From the NCBI RefSeq assembly GCF_034119865.1, contig NZ_CP139421.1:4814501-4878500 (forward strand): DNA of 64,000 nucleotides, in the 5' to 3' direction. Positions within the stretch are counted from its first letter, which is position 1; each line of letters starts with the position of its first letter. The notes under the pieces are model-generated. The model saw only the letters and a list, made by a program, of their open reading frames with translations, was not told the origin of the DNA and made no database searches. Positions 27,469-36,507 of the stretch are shown here, in pieces. This DNA comes from Algoriphagus sp. NG3. GTDB taxonomy: Bacteria > Bacteroidota > Bacteroidia > Cytophagales > Cyclobacteriaceae. Both the position numbers and the translations under genes were made by a program.

Positions 27469-28260
27469 TTAATAGAAAGTTTTCCTGTCTTTTTTCCAGA
27501 AGTACACCAACACCCCGCCAATAACAAGTCCGCTGAGGTGGGCAAAGTGTGCTACGTTGTCGAGCGGATTATTCACCAATACGTTATATATAGTGTAAAG
27601 GCTATAGAAAAGCACCAAATATTTTGCCTTCACCGGCATCGGCGGAAACAGCAAAAATAATTGGGTGTTCGGGAAAAGCATGGCAAAAGCAATCAAAACT
27701 CCGAAAAGGGCACCCGATGCACCGACCATAGGAATATTTGCCTGAGCATCGAGTATTGCATTTAATGTCTGGGAAGCCTGTGCAATTAAATTAGGATCAT
27801 CAGGGTTACGGCTATAGTCATCTACAAAATCAAATACTGATCGTTTAAAGAATCCCCGGTTTTCCAGAACCAGCTTATTGAACACATCAGGATCAGGGTT
27901 ATTTTGGAATACAGCTACTTTTGCCTCCAGCTTATTCATCCTGTATGCCGTGTATCCTGAATACAGCACCCCTGCTCCTATGCCACAAACCATCCAAAGT
28001 ATCAACAGTTTCTTTGGGCCTAAAAACTGTTCCAGCAATGGCCCGAAAATCAACAATCCAAACATATTGCCGAACAAATGCCAGAAATCAGCATGCATAA
28101 ACATATACGTCAGAAACTGAAATGGCTTGAAATAGGGGCTATGGATGTAGTAAAGCGCAAACCAATCGGTCAACTGAGGAAAGATAAAACCGGACACGAT
28201 AAGTAGCCCAATGTTGATGATTAGTAGATTTTGAACTACCGGTGTAATATTTCTAAACAT
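27469..28260 (-). CDS. Rhomboid-family intramembrane serine protease (second of a pair)
   Basis: A 263-residue membrane protease. HADFWHLFGNMFG near residues 56-68 matches the conserved rhomboid loop, catalytic Ser is in GASGALFG near 178 and the His in HFAHLSGLVIGG near 240. A ~70-residue hydrophilic segment (about 105-170) between TM3 and the catalytic-Ser helix is larger than in the neighbouring paralogue. It begins one base after mutL ends and is followed by the other rhomboid gene after 2 bases. Confidence 0.9.
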   Translation of the reverse strand: MFRNITPVVQNLLIINIGLLIVSGFIFPQLTDWFALYYIHSPYFKPFQFLTYMFMHADFWHLFGNMFGLLIFGPLLEQFLGPKKLLILWMVCGIGAGVLYSGYTAYRMNKLEAKVAVFQNNPDPDVFNKLVLENRGFFKRSVFDFVDDYSRNPDDPNLIAQASQTLNAILDAQANIPMVGASGALFGVLIAFAMLFPNTQLFLLFPPMPVKAKYLVLFYSLYTIYNVLVNNPLDNVAHFAHLSGLVIGGVLVYFWKKDRKTFY

Positions 28261-28261
28261 G

Positions 28262-30109
28262 CTATTTGCCGAAAAAAGAATGAATACTGTTTAAATCCAA
28301 TTTCACGAATGCTTTGTTCCCGCCCAATCCATAATTTGGATTTTGACAGGCAAAAAGCTGTCCTACCAGCGTTTCCATTTCCTGTGAATTTAGTTTTTGT
28401 CCCTTTTTCAGGGACGATTTTCTAGCCAAGGAGCGAGCCAGGTTTTCTCTGGTATCCAGGGAGAGCTCATTTTTAAAATGCTTGTATTGCTCCAGAAGCC
28501 CTTCGAAAAGCTCCTTTTCGTTTTTTACAGGAAGATCTGCAGGCACCCCTTGAATAAGAACTGTATTATTTCCAAACTCCGAAACCATAAATCCAAGACT
28601 ATGAAGCTCTGGCAAAATATCCATCACCAAGGCATAATCCGATTGTCCAAGATTGATTGTAGGTGGAAAAAGACATTGCTGAGAGGTACCCTGAGCAAGC
28701 TTCAACTGGCGTAGATAGCGCTCGTACAGTATCCGCTCATGGGCTGTCTGCTGGTCTATAATCAAAAAACCCGTGGACATCTGCGCCACCACATAGCTAT
28801 GCTCTACCTGAAAAGTAGTTCCTGTAGATTCCGCCTGCACAGGACGTGGGATAAACTCCGATGCTTCATCAGGCTTGGCCTTACTTTCAAAAGTCAACAC
28901 CTCTGTTTCCTCCTGCGGCGAAGACCGGTCTATGGTTTTGGGTTCCTGTTGGGATCCTTCAAATAAGCGCTCCCACCCGGAGGTGCTTGCCTGCTTGAAT
29001 TCCGGTGTATTGAATGACTTATAGCTATATTCCCTATCCACCTGCGCTTTTTTTTCTGGATCCTTGTCCCATTTTTCATTGAAATTTACATCCAGGCTAA
29101 AATCAAGGGAAGGAACTACATGATGCGCTCCCAATGCCTGTTTTACTGCTGACCGGATTACTGCATAGATTGTGCGTTCATCGTCAAACTTGATTTCAGT
29201 CTTGGTGGGATGCACGTTGATATCTATATGAGAAGGATCTATTTCCAGAAAAAGAACATAAAAAGGATGCTGATCATTCTGCAATAAACCCTCAAATGCA
29301 GAGCTTACGGCGTGATTCAGATAGCTGCTTTTGATGTAGCGGTTATTGACAAAGAAAAACTGCTCCCCCCGGGTTTTTTTTGCATTTTCAGGCTTGCCGA
29401 TATAGCCTTTGACATTGACGTGTGGAGTCAGTTCTTCACAGGGTACAAGTTGCCCTTGGTAGTTTTTGCCAAAAAGCCCCACTATCCTATGGCTGAGTTT
29501 ACCCGGAGTCAGGCTATACACTTCCAAGTCTTGCTGAAACAGAGAAAATCCGATCTGGGAATACGATAGGGCGACCCGCTGAAATTCGTCCACTATGTGG
29601 CGCATTTCCACAGGATTTGATTTCAGGAAATTTCTACGTGCAGGCACATTGTAAAAAAGGTTTTTCATGGCAACGGAAGTGCCTACATTCCCCGCGAAAG
29701 GTTCCTGCTTTTTTACTTCCGAACCCTCAATTTGGATCAACGTACCGAGTTCCGAATCTGCCTGACGGGTCTTGAGTTCCACCTGAGCTACTGCCGCGAT
29801 GGAGGCCAGTGCCTCTCCCCGAAACCCAAAAGTACGGATTGAAAACAGGTCATTTGAACTCCTGATTTTGGAGGTGGCATGCCGTTCAAAACTCATGCGG
29901 GCATCCGTTGCAGACATTCCCTTACCATTGTCAATCACCTGAATGAGTTGTTTTCCGGATTCTTTTACCACCACCTGTATCTGGGTGGCACCAGCATCTA
30001 CTGCATTTTCAAGTAGTTCTTTCAGTGCAGATGCCGGTCGTTGCACTACCTCTCCCGCTGCAATTTGATTGGCTATCGCATCGGGGAGGAGCTGTATAAT
30101 ATCACTCAT
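28262..30109 (-). CDS. mutL: DNA mismatch repair protein MutL
   Basis: A 615-residue mismatch-repair ATPase that links MutS recognition to strand incision. The N-terminal GHKL ATPase shows ELLENAVDAGAT near 32, DNGKGM near 62, the RHATSKI and GFRGEAL motifs near 74-98. The C-terminal dimerisation/endonuclease domain contains DQQTAHERILYE near 448, a variant of DQHA(x2)E(x4)E with H and A replaced by Q and T while D and both E are kept. The middle linker is variable. It overlaps the upstream small membrane-protein gene by 8 bases and is followed after one base by a rhomboid gene. Confidence 0.95.
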   Translation of the reverse strand: MSDIIQLLPDAIANQIAAGEVVQRPASALKELLENAVDAGATQIQVVVKESGKQLIQVIDNGKGMSATDARMSFERHATSKIRSSNDLFSIRTFGFRGEALASIAAVAQVELKTRQADSELGTLIQIEGSEVKKQEPFAGNVGTSVAMKNLFYNVPARRNFLKSNPVEMRHIVDEFQRVALSYSQIGFSLFQQDLEVYSLTPGKLSHRIVGLFGKNYQGQLVPCEELTPHVNVKGYIGKPENAKKTRGEQFFFVNNRYIKSSYLNHAVSSAFEGLLQNDQHPFYVLFLEIDPSHIDINVHPTKTEIKFDDERTIYAVIRSAVKQALGAHHVVPSLDFSLDVNFNEKWDKDPEKKAQVDREYSYKSFNTPEFKQASTSGWERLFEGSQQEPKTIDRSSPQEETEVLTFESKAKPDEASEFIPRPVQAESTGTTFQVEHSYVVAQMSTGFLIIDQQTAHERILYERYLRQLKLAQGTSQQCLFPPTINLGQSDYALVMDILPELHSLGFMVSEFGNNTVLIQGVPADLPVKNEKELFEGLLEQYKHFKNELSLDTRENLARSLARKSSLKKGQKLNSQEMETLVGQLFACQNPNYGLGGNKAFVKLDLNSIHSFFGK

Positions 30110-30515
30110 ATTTCTTCTTGGGTTTTAACCTGAAGAAAAAATAGACTGCGCCTATTAGAACTACAGCATAAGCCATGTATTCAAAAATCACCGGACCAAA
30201 ATACACGTAACCAAAGATAGATCCCAAAAGCAAAAGAAAGATGAAGGTTCTGATCATCGCTGTGGAAGCAAACACATTAGGCGATTCACGTTCTTTTATA
30301 CCCTTATGCTGGGCAAAAGCCCCACGGATTCCTGCGCCATATGCCCCTATGTCTCGGGATGATCCATCAGTTTTCTCCAGCAAACCCTGAGCTTCCAAAT
30401 CTCGCTTGATCTGTGAAGTTCTGTGTTCGATCTCTTCACGCACAGGATCGTAATACCTAGGCTTGATGTCAAATCTCATCGGGGCTGCGGTGCGGAATAT
30501 GGAAGGGAATTTCAT
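30102..30515 (-). CDS. Small conserved-looking membrane protein, unknown function
   Basis: A 137-residue protein. The N-terminal ~85 residues are charged and start with KFPSIFRTAAPMRFDIKPRYYDP, and the C-terminal part has two hydrophobic segments (about 88-105 and 110-128) ending in a basic tail (FRLKPKKKYE). Proteins of this sort are, from memory, encoded next to mutL in Cytophagales and sometimes carry a doubtful riboflavin-synthase name; nothing here supports that enzyme. It overlaps mutL by 8 bases and heads the mutL-rhomboid-rhomboid operon. Confidence 0.75.
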   Translation of the reverse strand: MKFPSIFRTAAPMRFDIKPRYYDPVREEIEHRTSQIKRDLEAQGLLEKTDGSSRDIGAYGAGIRGAFAQHKGIKERESPNVFASTAMIRTFIFLLLLGSIFGYVYFGPVIFEYMAYAVVLIGAVYFFFRLKPKKKYE

Positions 30516-30914
30516 CTTTGATTTTTTTAGTATGCTCAGTAGGAATCTCCTGCGTGTATGTCAATAGGTGAAAGTTGGTAAACATTCCCCAGTATGATGA
30601 TTATTCGTTGCCTCTCTTCTTCAGGCAGACCCAATTTCATAACCTTGTAATTTTCACTGACACTTCACGTTAAGGTAAAAGCACATTAGGAAAATTAGTT
30701 CCTGTTAATTTACCAGACATCAAATTTATGACCTTTTTAACCTGAATTAGGGATTTTTGTTACCGTATCTTTGACTATCTTCAACTGAATATGTTCCCAA
30801 GTCCGTAAATGGAATAGGTACGGATATAGCGGGATAGTAAAATTCCACCGGGAAACCGAATCGGTCGATATACAAATTTATTTAGAAAGTTAAGGATTAA
30901 AAATTTACTCAGGC
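30516..30914. other. 399-base divergent gap before the GH3 gene
   Basis: I find no gene. A TATCTTTG box at 30766-30773 is a candidate -7 element for the GH3 gene, giving a leader of about 130 bases, but no good -33 TTG accompanies it. The remainder is AT-rich. Confidence 0.35.
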
Positions 30915-33875
30915 ATGAGCAGTAAGCTTTGGAGAATTTTCGCAGTTGGTATTATAGCTCTAACATTTTCATCAGGGAAGCTTGATGAATCATTATTGAT
31001 AGCAGACCCCCTATTAAGTGAAGATCCTATGGATCAGCTTAATTGGGTTGATTCGGTATTCAATAGCCTGACTTTTGAGGAGCGCCTGGGACAGCTTTTT
31101 ATGGTGGCGGCATACTCAAATAAGGGGCAAAAACATGTAGATGAGATTAGCAGCCTTGTCAAGAATGAGAATCTAGGAGGACTTATCTTTTTCCAGGGAG
31201 GGCCAAATCGCCAAGCTCGATTGACTAATTACTACCAAGCACAAGCCAAAACACCACTATTCATAGCTATGGATGCAGAATGGGGGATCAGCATGCGGCT
31301 GGATTCCGTTCCTGATTTTCCGAAAGCCATGACCCTCGGAGCTGTTCAAGATCCTGATTTGGTATATGCTATGGGTAAGGAGATGGCCCGTCAATTCAAA
31401 GAACTGGGCATGCACATTAATTTTGCCCCTGTAGTGGATGTCAACTCCAACCCCAAAAACCCTGTGATTGGATATAGGGCATTCGGTGAAGATAGGGAAA
31501 CAGTGACTAAGCATGCTATCTCGTATATGAAAGGGCTTCAGGACAATGGTGTGCTTGCCAACGCAAAACATTTTCCTGGTCATGGGGATACGGAGACGGA
31601 CAGCCATTATTCCTTGCCTGTGATCAAGAACCCCGAACAACGTATCTGGGATGTGGATCTGTATCCTTATCAGGAATTATTCAAGGAAAACCTCATGTCC
31701 GTAATGGTCGCACATCTCAATGTGCCCAGTCTGGATGATGCTAGAAATGTCCCTACCAGCCTTTCCAAAAAAGTCGTTACTGATCTACTCCAAAACAGGA
31801 TGAACTTTCAAGGCCTGATCTTCACTGATGCCCTTAATATGAAAGGAGTTGCGAACAGCAATGCCCCGGGTGAGGTAGATCTCAAAGCATTACTGGCTGG
31901 AAATGATGTTTTGCTCTATTCCCAGGACGTGCCCAAAGCAAAAGCTCTGATCAAAAACGCAGTGGCGGACGGAAGGATCAGCGAAAGAGAGATAAACAGA
32001 AGGGTTAAAAAAATTCTCCGCGCCAAATACTGGGCAGGGCTAAACGGATACAGACCCATCGATACCCATAAACTGGTGGAACGGCTGAACACTCCCGAGA
32101 CGCAGACTATCATAGAAAATCTGTATGCAGATGCAATCACGGTGGCTGTCAATAAGGACAACTTACTTCCTTTTCAATTCTTGGATCTTTCCAAATTCGC
32201 AAGCTTGAGCATAGGCGACGAAGGTAAGAATTTTCAGAAATACCTGAGTAAATACGCCGAATTTGACCATTTCAGCATAGATAAGGCAGCCAATGAGACT
32301 ACTCATTACAATACCATGAAGCAACTGGAGGATTTTGATGTGGTGGTGGTGGGCCTGATGGGCGTCACTAACAGCCCAAGCAGAAATTTTGGAATTACTC
32401 CGGGTGACATAAAATTGATCAAAGAATTGGCAAAGCGGCAAAAAGTCGTGACTGTGCTATTCGGAAATGCTTATGCAGCACAGCAACTGGAAGATATAGG
32501 GAACTTGGTTTTTGCTTATGAAAACAATCCTAAGACCCAGGAACTGGCACCACAGATACTCTTTGGAGGTAGAGCATCAAAAGGTATTCTGCCGATAACG
32601 GTGAATGGAGGTTTTTCCCATGGTGTAGGAGGTTATCTGGCTCCGGCTAATAGACTTTCCTACGGAACTCCGGAAAGTGTGGGGCTAGATGGAAAAATTT
32701 TAGATAAAATCGATGCGGTAGCCGAGAAGGCAATTAGAATCCAGGCTACTCCCGGAGCCAATGTATTGGTAGTCAAAGACGGGAAGGTGGTTTTTGAACG
32801 ATCTTATGGTAAACTGGAATATAAGGCTAGTCCTACAGTAAACTCTGAAACTGTGTACGACCTGGCGTCAATCACGAAGGTTTTGGCCACCACTCAAGCT
32901 GTTATGTTTCTGGAAAGCAGGGGAGAGCTTGACATGAAAAAATCCCTTGAAGATTATCTGCCTGAGCTGAAAGGAACGAATAAAGGAAAGCTGGTGCTCA
33001 GCGATGTGATGGCCCATGAGGCAGGTCTTGTGGCATTTATCCCCTATTATGCACGGACGGTAGAAGCAGGACAGTGGAGAGGCGATTATTATAAACCACA
33101 ACCTACGCTGGGATTTTCCAGACAGGTTTCCAATGATATGTTTGGATTGGATGCGCTTCGGGACAGCATATGGCACTGGACAATCGAATCCAAAATTACG
33201 CCGATTCCTAGAGGGGCAAGTAAGCATCCCTATGTGTATTCTGACCTGACCATGTACCTAATGCAGGCGGTAGTGGAAAGAATAGTAAATCAACCGATGG
33301 AAACATTTCTGGATCAGAATTTCTATGCTCCATTAGGGCTTCACACAATGACTTTCAACCCTCTAGTGAGAATGCCTATCGACAATATAGCGCCTACCGA
33401 AAATGATATCACTTGGAGAAAAAGGCAGGTACGTGGGTATGTCCATGATCAGGGGGCTGCTATGTATGGAGGAGTGGCTGGTCACGCCGGGCTTTTTGGC
33501 AAAGCAAATGATCTGGCTGTAATGATGCAGCTGATGCTCAACGGCGGTACCTATGGAGGAGTGAATCTTATCGAGCCAGAGACCGTAAGAAATTTCACCA
33601 AAAACCAATCCAGCCAAAGCCGTCGGGGATGGGGATGGGACAAGCCAAACACCAAATCTGGCAGTGGGGGATCTGCGGGAGACCTTGCGCCCAAATCCAC
33701 CTTTGGCCATACAGGATTCACCGGAACCTGTGTCTGGGCTGATCCGGAAAACAAGCTGATTTATGTTTTTCTATCCAATAGGGTTTATCCCGATGCCACA
33801 AACACCAAATTATTGAAAGAAGGTATCCGTACAGAGATCCATGACATCATCTATGAGGCGATGGGAAAAAAATAG
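30915..33875 (+). CDS. GH3 beta-N-acetylglucosaminidase fused to a class C-type serine beta-lactamase domain
   Basis: A 986-residue two-domain exported protein. Residues 1-20 are hydrophobic and probably a signal or anchor. The first half is a GH3 domain of NagZ type: KHFPGHGDTETDSHY near 217-231 carries the His/Asp acid-base pair that marks N-acetylglucosaminidases, and NMKG near 315 the nucleophile region (TDALNMKGV). After a second GH3-like sub-domain, residues ~595-986 form a beta-lactamase/PBP4b-like serine hydrolase with SITK near 651-654, YSD near 774 and HTG near 930. The fusion is known in Bacteroidota and suggests muropeptide trimming; whether the second domain hydrolyses beta-lactams cannot be seen. 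Confidence 0.9.
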   Translation: MSSKLWRIFAVGIIALTFSSGKLDESLLIADPLLSEDPMDQLNWVDSVFNSLTFEERLGQLFMVAAYSNKGQKHVDEISSLVKNENLGGLIFFQGGPNRQARLTNYYQAQAKTPLFIAMDAEWGISMRLDSVPDFPKAMTLGAVQDPDLVYAMGKEMARQFKELGMHINFAPVVDVNSNPKNPVIGYRAFGEDRETVTKHAISYMKGLQDNGVLANAKHFPGHGDTETDSHYSLPVIKNPEQRIWDVDLYPYQELFKENLMSVMVAHLNVPSLDDARNVPTSLSKKVVTDLLQNRMNFQGLIFTDALNMKGVANSNAPGEVDLKALLAGNDVLLYSQDVPKAKALIKNAVADGRISEREINRRVKKILRAKYWAGLNGYRPIDTHKLVERLNTPETQTIIENLYADAITVAVNKDNLLPFQFLDLSKFASLSIGDEGKNFQKYLSKYAEFDHFSIDKAANETTHYNTMKQLEDFDVVVVGLMGVTNSPSRNFGITPGDIKLIKELAKRQKVVTVLFGNAYAAQQLEDIGNLVFAYENNPKTQELAPQILFGGRASKGILPITVNGGFSHGVGGYLAPANRLSYGTPESVGLDGKILDKIDAVAEKAIRIQATPGANVLVVKDGKVVFERSYGKLEYKASPTVNSETVYDLASITKVLATTQAVMFLESRGELDMKKSLEDYLPELKGTNKGKLVLSDVMAHEAGLVAFIPYYARTVEAGQWRGDYYKPQPTLGFSRQVSNDMFGLDALRDSIWHWTIESKITPIPRGASKHPYVYSDLTMYLMQAVVERIVNQPMETFLDQNFYAPLGLHTMTFNPLVRMPIDNIAPTENDITWRKRQVRGYVHDQGAAMYGGVAGHAGLFGKANDLAVMMQLMLNGGTYGGVNLIEPETVRNFTKNQSSQSRRGWGWDKPNTKSGSGGSAGDLAPKSTFGHTGFTGTCVWADPENKLIYVFLSNRVYPDATNTKLLKEGIRTEIHDIIYEAMGKK

Positions 33876-33881
33876 AGCTGT

Positions 33882-34832
33882 TTAAAAAGGCAATTTGCCC
33901 AAGTCAACATTTCCACCGGAAAGAATAACCCCTACTTTCTTGCCTCTAAATTTGTCTTGGTTTGCCATCAATGCAGCTAACGGCACCGCACAAGAAGGCT
34001 CTACCACGATTTTCATCCGCTCAAATATCATCCTCATCGCTTCGATAATCTCTGGGTCTGAGGCTAAGAGAATATCGGACACATACTCCTTAATCAATCC
34101 AAAATTCAATTCTCCTAAAGAAGTCAATAATCCATCAGCAATGGTATTAGGCTCTGCCTGAGGTATTCTTCTTCCAGCATGAAAAGATTGAAATGCATCA
34201 TCCGCACCTTTTGGTTCGGCGGCAATTACTTCTATGCTGGGATTTAGATAATTAGCGACTAAAGCAGTGCCTGCTAGCAATCCACCTCCTCCAACTGGAG
34301 CCATGATCATATCTAAGTTTTCTTGATCTTCTAGGAACTCTAGGGCACAGGTAGCCTGCCCTTCGATCACATCCATATAGTCAAATGGAGGAATGAATGA
34401 GGCTCCTGTTTTCTCCACAACTGCCTCCAAGGTAGATTCCCTTGATTTAAGATTTGGCTCACATTCTATGATCTCACCACCGTACCCTTTTACAGCTTTC
34501 TTTTTCACATCAGGCGCATTGGATGGCATGACAATGTAAGCGGGGATACCGGCCACACGTGCCGCTCTTGCCAATGCTGCCGCATGATTGCCACTGCTAT
34601 GAGTAGCAACGCCCTTAGACTTCTGGGCATCGGTAAGTTTCATTACGGCATTGGCCGCTCCCCGCGCTTTAAAAGCACCTACTTTCTGGAAATTCTCACA
34701 CTTAAAATAGATCTCACAACCTGTGATTTCATTGATCGCTGAAGATGTCAATATCGGGGTACGGTGAATAAAAGGCTGGATGCGCTCATGTGCAGCTTCT
34801 ATAGCAGCGAGAGAGGGAAAAGCGGTTTTCAT
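33882..34832 (-). CDS. PLP-dependent threonine/serine dehydratase or serine racemase
   Basis: A 316-residue fold-II PLP enzyme. The Schiff-base lysine is in GAFKARGA near residue 52, the cofactor ring contact SSGNHAAALA near 80, and the phosphate loop GGGGLLAGT near 180. It lacks the C-terminal regulatory domain of biosynthetic IlvA, so it is of the catabolic dehydratase/serine racemase type; the sequence alone does not separate these. The stop faces the GH3 gene's stop across only 6 bases (convergent). Confidence 0.9.
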   Translation of the reverse strand: MKTAFPSLAAIEAAHERIQPFIHRTPILTSSAINEITGCEIYFKCENFQKVGAFKARGAANAVMKLTDAQKSKGVATHSSGNHAAALARAARVAGIPAYIVMPSNAPDVKKKAVKGYGGEIIECEPNLKSRESTLEAVVEKTGASFIPPFDYMDVIEGQATCALEFLEDQENLDMIMAPVGGGGLLAGTALVANYLNPSIEVIAAEPKGADDAFQSFHAGRRIPQAEPNTIADGLLTSLGELNFGLIKEYVSDILLASDPEIIEAMRMIFERMKIVVEPSCAVPLAALMANQDKFRGKKVGVILSGGNVDLGKLPF

Positions 34833-34859
34833 GTGTCTATAATGGATTTTTAATGGTCA

Positions 34860-34911
34860 CCCCGATTAATCGGGGCAGGCTATGGAATCCCTGCCTGTCC
34901 GGTAGTCAGGC
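34860..34911. repeat. Palindromic intergenic repeat, two adjacent hairpins
   Basis: CCCCGATTAATCGGGG at 34860-34875 is a perfect 16-bp palindrome. GCCTG at 34893-34897 pairs with CAGGC at 34907-34911. A related mini-hairpin, TGCCTCAGATAGGCA, lies at 18639-18653. Both look like dispersed Bacteroidota hairpin repeats. Confidence 0.55.
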
Positions 34912-34988
34912 TCGATTTCATGGCCTGAAAATAGGCAGAATTTGAGAAAGACTTCTAGAGTTTCAAGAAATAGTTAACTGACTTAAAG

Positions 34989-35678
34989 ATGATTATTTAT
35001 CTTCAGGACATGAATTGGAATGAGATGGATTTTTTGCCGGTCATGGGCGAAATGCTGAATTTAGAAAATACTGTCAAGTTGGACTTTAGTCCCTCTAATC
35101 CTGATTTGGAAACCCTCGATTTGTCCAATACTTCGGTATTTGATAAATATGTGACCCAGCAGATAAAAGACTCGGGCAAGAAATATGGAATAGGTGGCTA
35201 TTTGGAGCATAGAGCGATCTACCGCAGAAGTGCAGTCTTTGGGACAGCGGAGTCTGACTTCCGTAATATCCATCTTGGAATAGACATCTGGACAGATGCT
35301 GGAGCAGCTATATATGCTCCTCTAGACGGAAAAATCCATAGTTTCCAGAATAATGTTGGCTTTGGCAATTATGGCGCTACCATTATTTTAGAACATACTG
35401 TTTTTGGGAAAAAACTCTATTCGCTTTATGGGCATCTTTTTCTCTCAGATATTATAGATATTAATATAGGCCAAGGAATAAAAGCAGGCGAAAAATTGGC
35501 TCATGTTGGTCCATTCCCTGAAAACGGCGACTGGCCTCCACATTTGCATTTCCAGTTGATGTGGGATCTGATGGGAAATGTTAGTGATTTTCCGGGGGTA
35601 TGCGCAGAGCGCGAAATGGAAATCTATCAGTCAAATTGCCCCGATCCCAATTTGATCCTGAGATGCGAAGTGCTTTAA
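34989..35678 (+). CDS. M23-family (LytM-type) metallopeptidase without a visible signal peptide
   Basis: A 229-residue zinc peptidase of the lysostaphin fold. The first ligand motif HLGID is near residue 94 and the HLHFQ motif near 184; the intervening GKIHSFQNN, YGATIILEH and YSLYGHL stretches fit the M23 core. M23 enzymes usually cut peptidoglycan cross-bridges outside the cytoplasm, yet the N-terminus (MIIYLQDMNWNEMDF) has no hydrophobic signal. It may be exported by another route, act inside, or have a different substrate. It overlaps convergent coaX by 4 bases. Confidence 0.87.
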   Translation: MIIYLQDMNWNEMDFLPVMGEMLNLENTVKLDFSPSNPDLETLDLSNTSVFDKYVTQQIKDSGKKYGIGGYLEHRAIYRRSAVFGTAESDFRNIHLGIDIWTDAGAAIYAPLDGKIHSFQNNVGFGNYGATIILEHTVFGKKLYSLYGHLFLSDIIDINIGQGIKAGEKLAHVGPFPENGDWPPHLHFQLMWDLMGNVSDFPGVCAEREMEIYQSNCPDPNLILRCEVL

Positions 35679-36445
35679 CTGTTCGCCTCTGTAATCAACC
35701 GTAATCCTTCCAGGGTTAGATTTCTGTCGATTTCATCGAATACCTCCACCAGTGGAGTCAATACCGAAGAAAGCCCACCGGTAGCTATTATCCGGAAACT
35801 CTGCCCGGTTTCTCGGGCTATGGCTTCCAGCATTCCTTTTACCAAACCTGTGTATCCGTATAAAATCCCGGCCTGAATCGCATGAACAGTATTCTGGCCT
35901 AAGGCAGATTCGGGCATTCTCAGCTCTACTTCCGGGAGTTTGGATGTATTTTGAAAAAGAGAATTAAGCGCAGTTTTCAGCCCGGGTACTATATTGACCC
36001 CTATTATTTCACCATTGCCATCCACCACAGTAAACGTGAGTGCGGTTCCAAAATCCACCACGATTAAAGCTTCCCTATACTTGGAATAAGCCGCCATGAC
36101 ATTGCACATCAGATCTGTGCCTATTTCATTTGGGCGTAAGCTCTTTACAGGAAGGTTTATAAAGCTGGAGGGGGTTATCAGGTAAGGGAGCGCCCCAAAG
36201 TAGTTTTCACAAAACTGGATAATCTTATCATTGATCTCCGAAACCACAGAGCTAAGCCCAATTTTCTTGATCTCAGAAGGATTAATCCCATGCTCCAAAA
36301 AATACAAGGGAACTTTACTATGCAACTGGGTTAGAAATCTGGAAGAATGGGTTTCTATCCGAAAATGGTTTTTCCAGCTATTTTTCTCCTCGTTGTACAA
36401 TGCAAAAACCACATTTGAATTCCCCGCGTCTATCGCTAAAAACAT
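35675..36445 (-). CDS. coaX: Type III pantothenate kinase
   Basis: A 256-residue cytoplasmic kinase for the first step of coenzyme A synthesis. It shows the N-terminal ATP-binding DAGNSNVVFALY, GTDLMCNVMAAY near residue 106 and VVDFGTALTFTVVD near 124, with GGLSSVL near 230. Type III enzymes are not feedback-inhibited by CoA. The 3' end overlaps the M23 gene by 4 bases. Start ATG at 36445 is the first in frame. Confidence 0.95.
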   Translation of the reverse strand: MFLAIDAGNSNVVFALYNEEKNSWKNHFRIETHSSRFLTQLHSKVPLYFLEHGINPSEIKKIGLSSVVSEINDKIIQFCENYFGALPYLITPSSFINLPVKSLRPNEIGTDLMCNVMAAYSKYREALIVVDFGTALTFTVVDGNGEIIGVNIVPGLKTALNSLFQNTSKLPEVELRMPESALGQNTVHAIQAGILYGYTGLVKGMLEAIARETGQSFRIIATGGLSSVLTPLVEVFDEIDRNLTLEGLRLITEANS

Positions 36446-36507
36446 AGTATCTAAGTTTTGATTAAATTAGCCAATCCCAAAATTAAACGGTTTTATAAAC
36501 TTTGATC

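Noticed and set aside
30102..30515. Riboflavin synthase beta subunit
   Set aside because: No lumazine-synthase or riboflavin-synthase motif; the protein is a small membrane protein.
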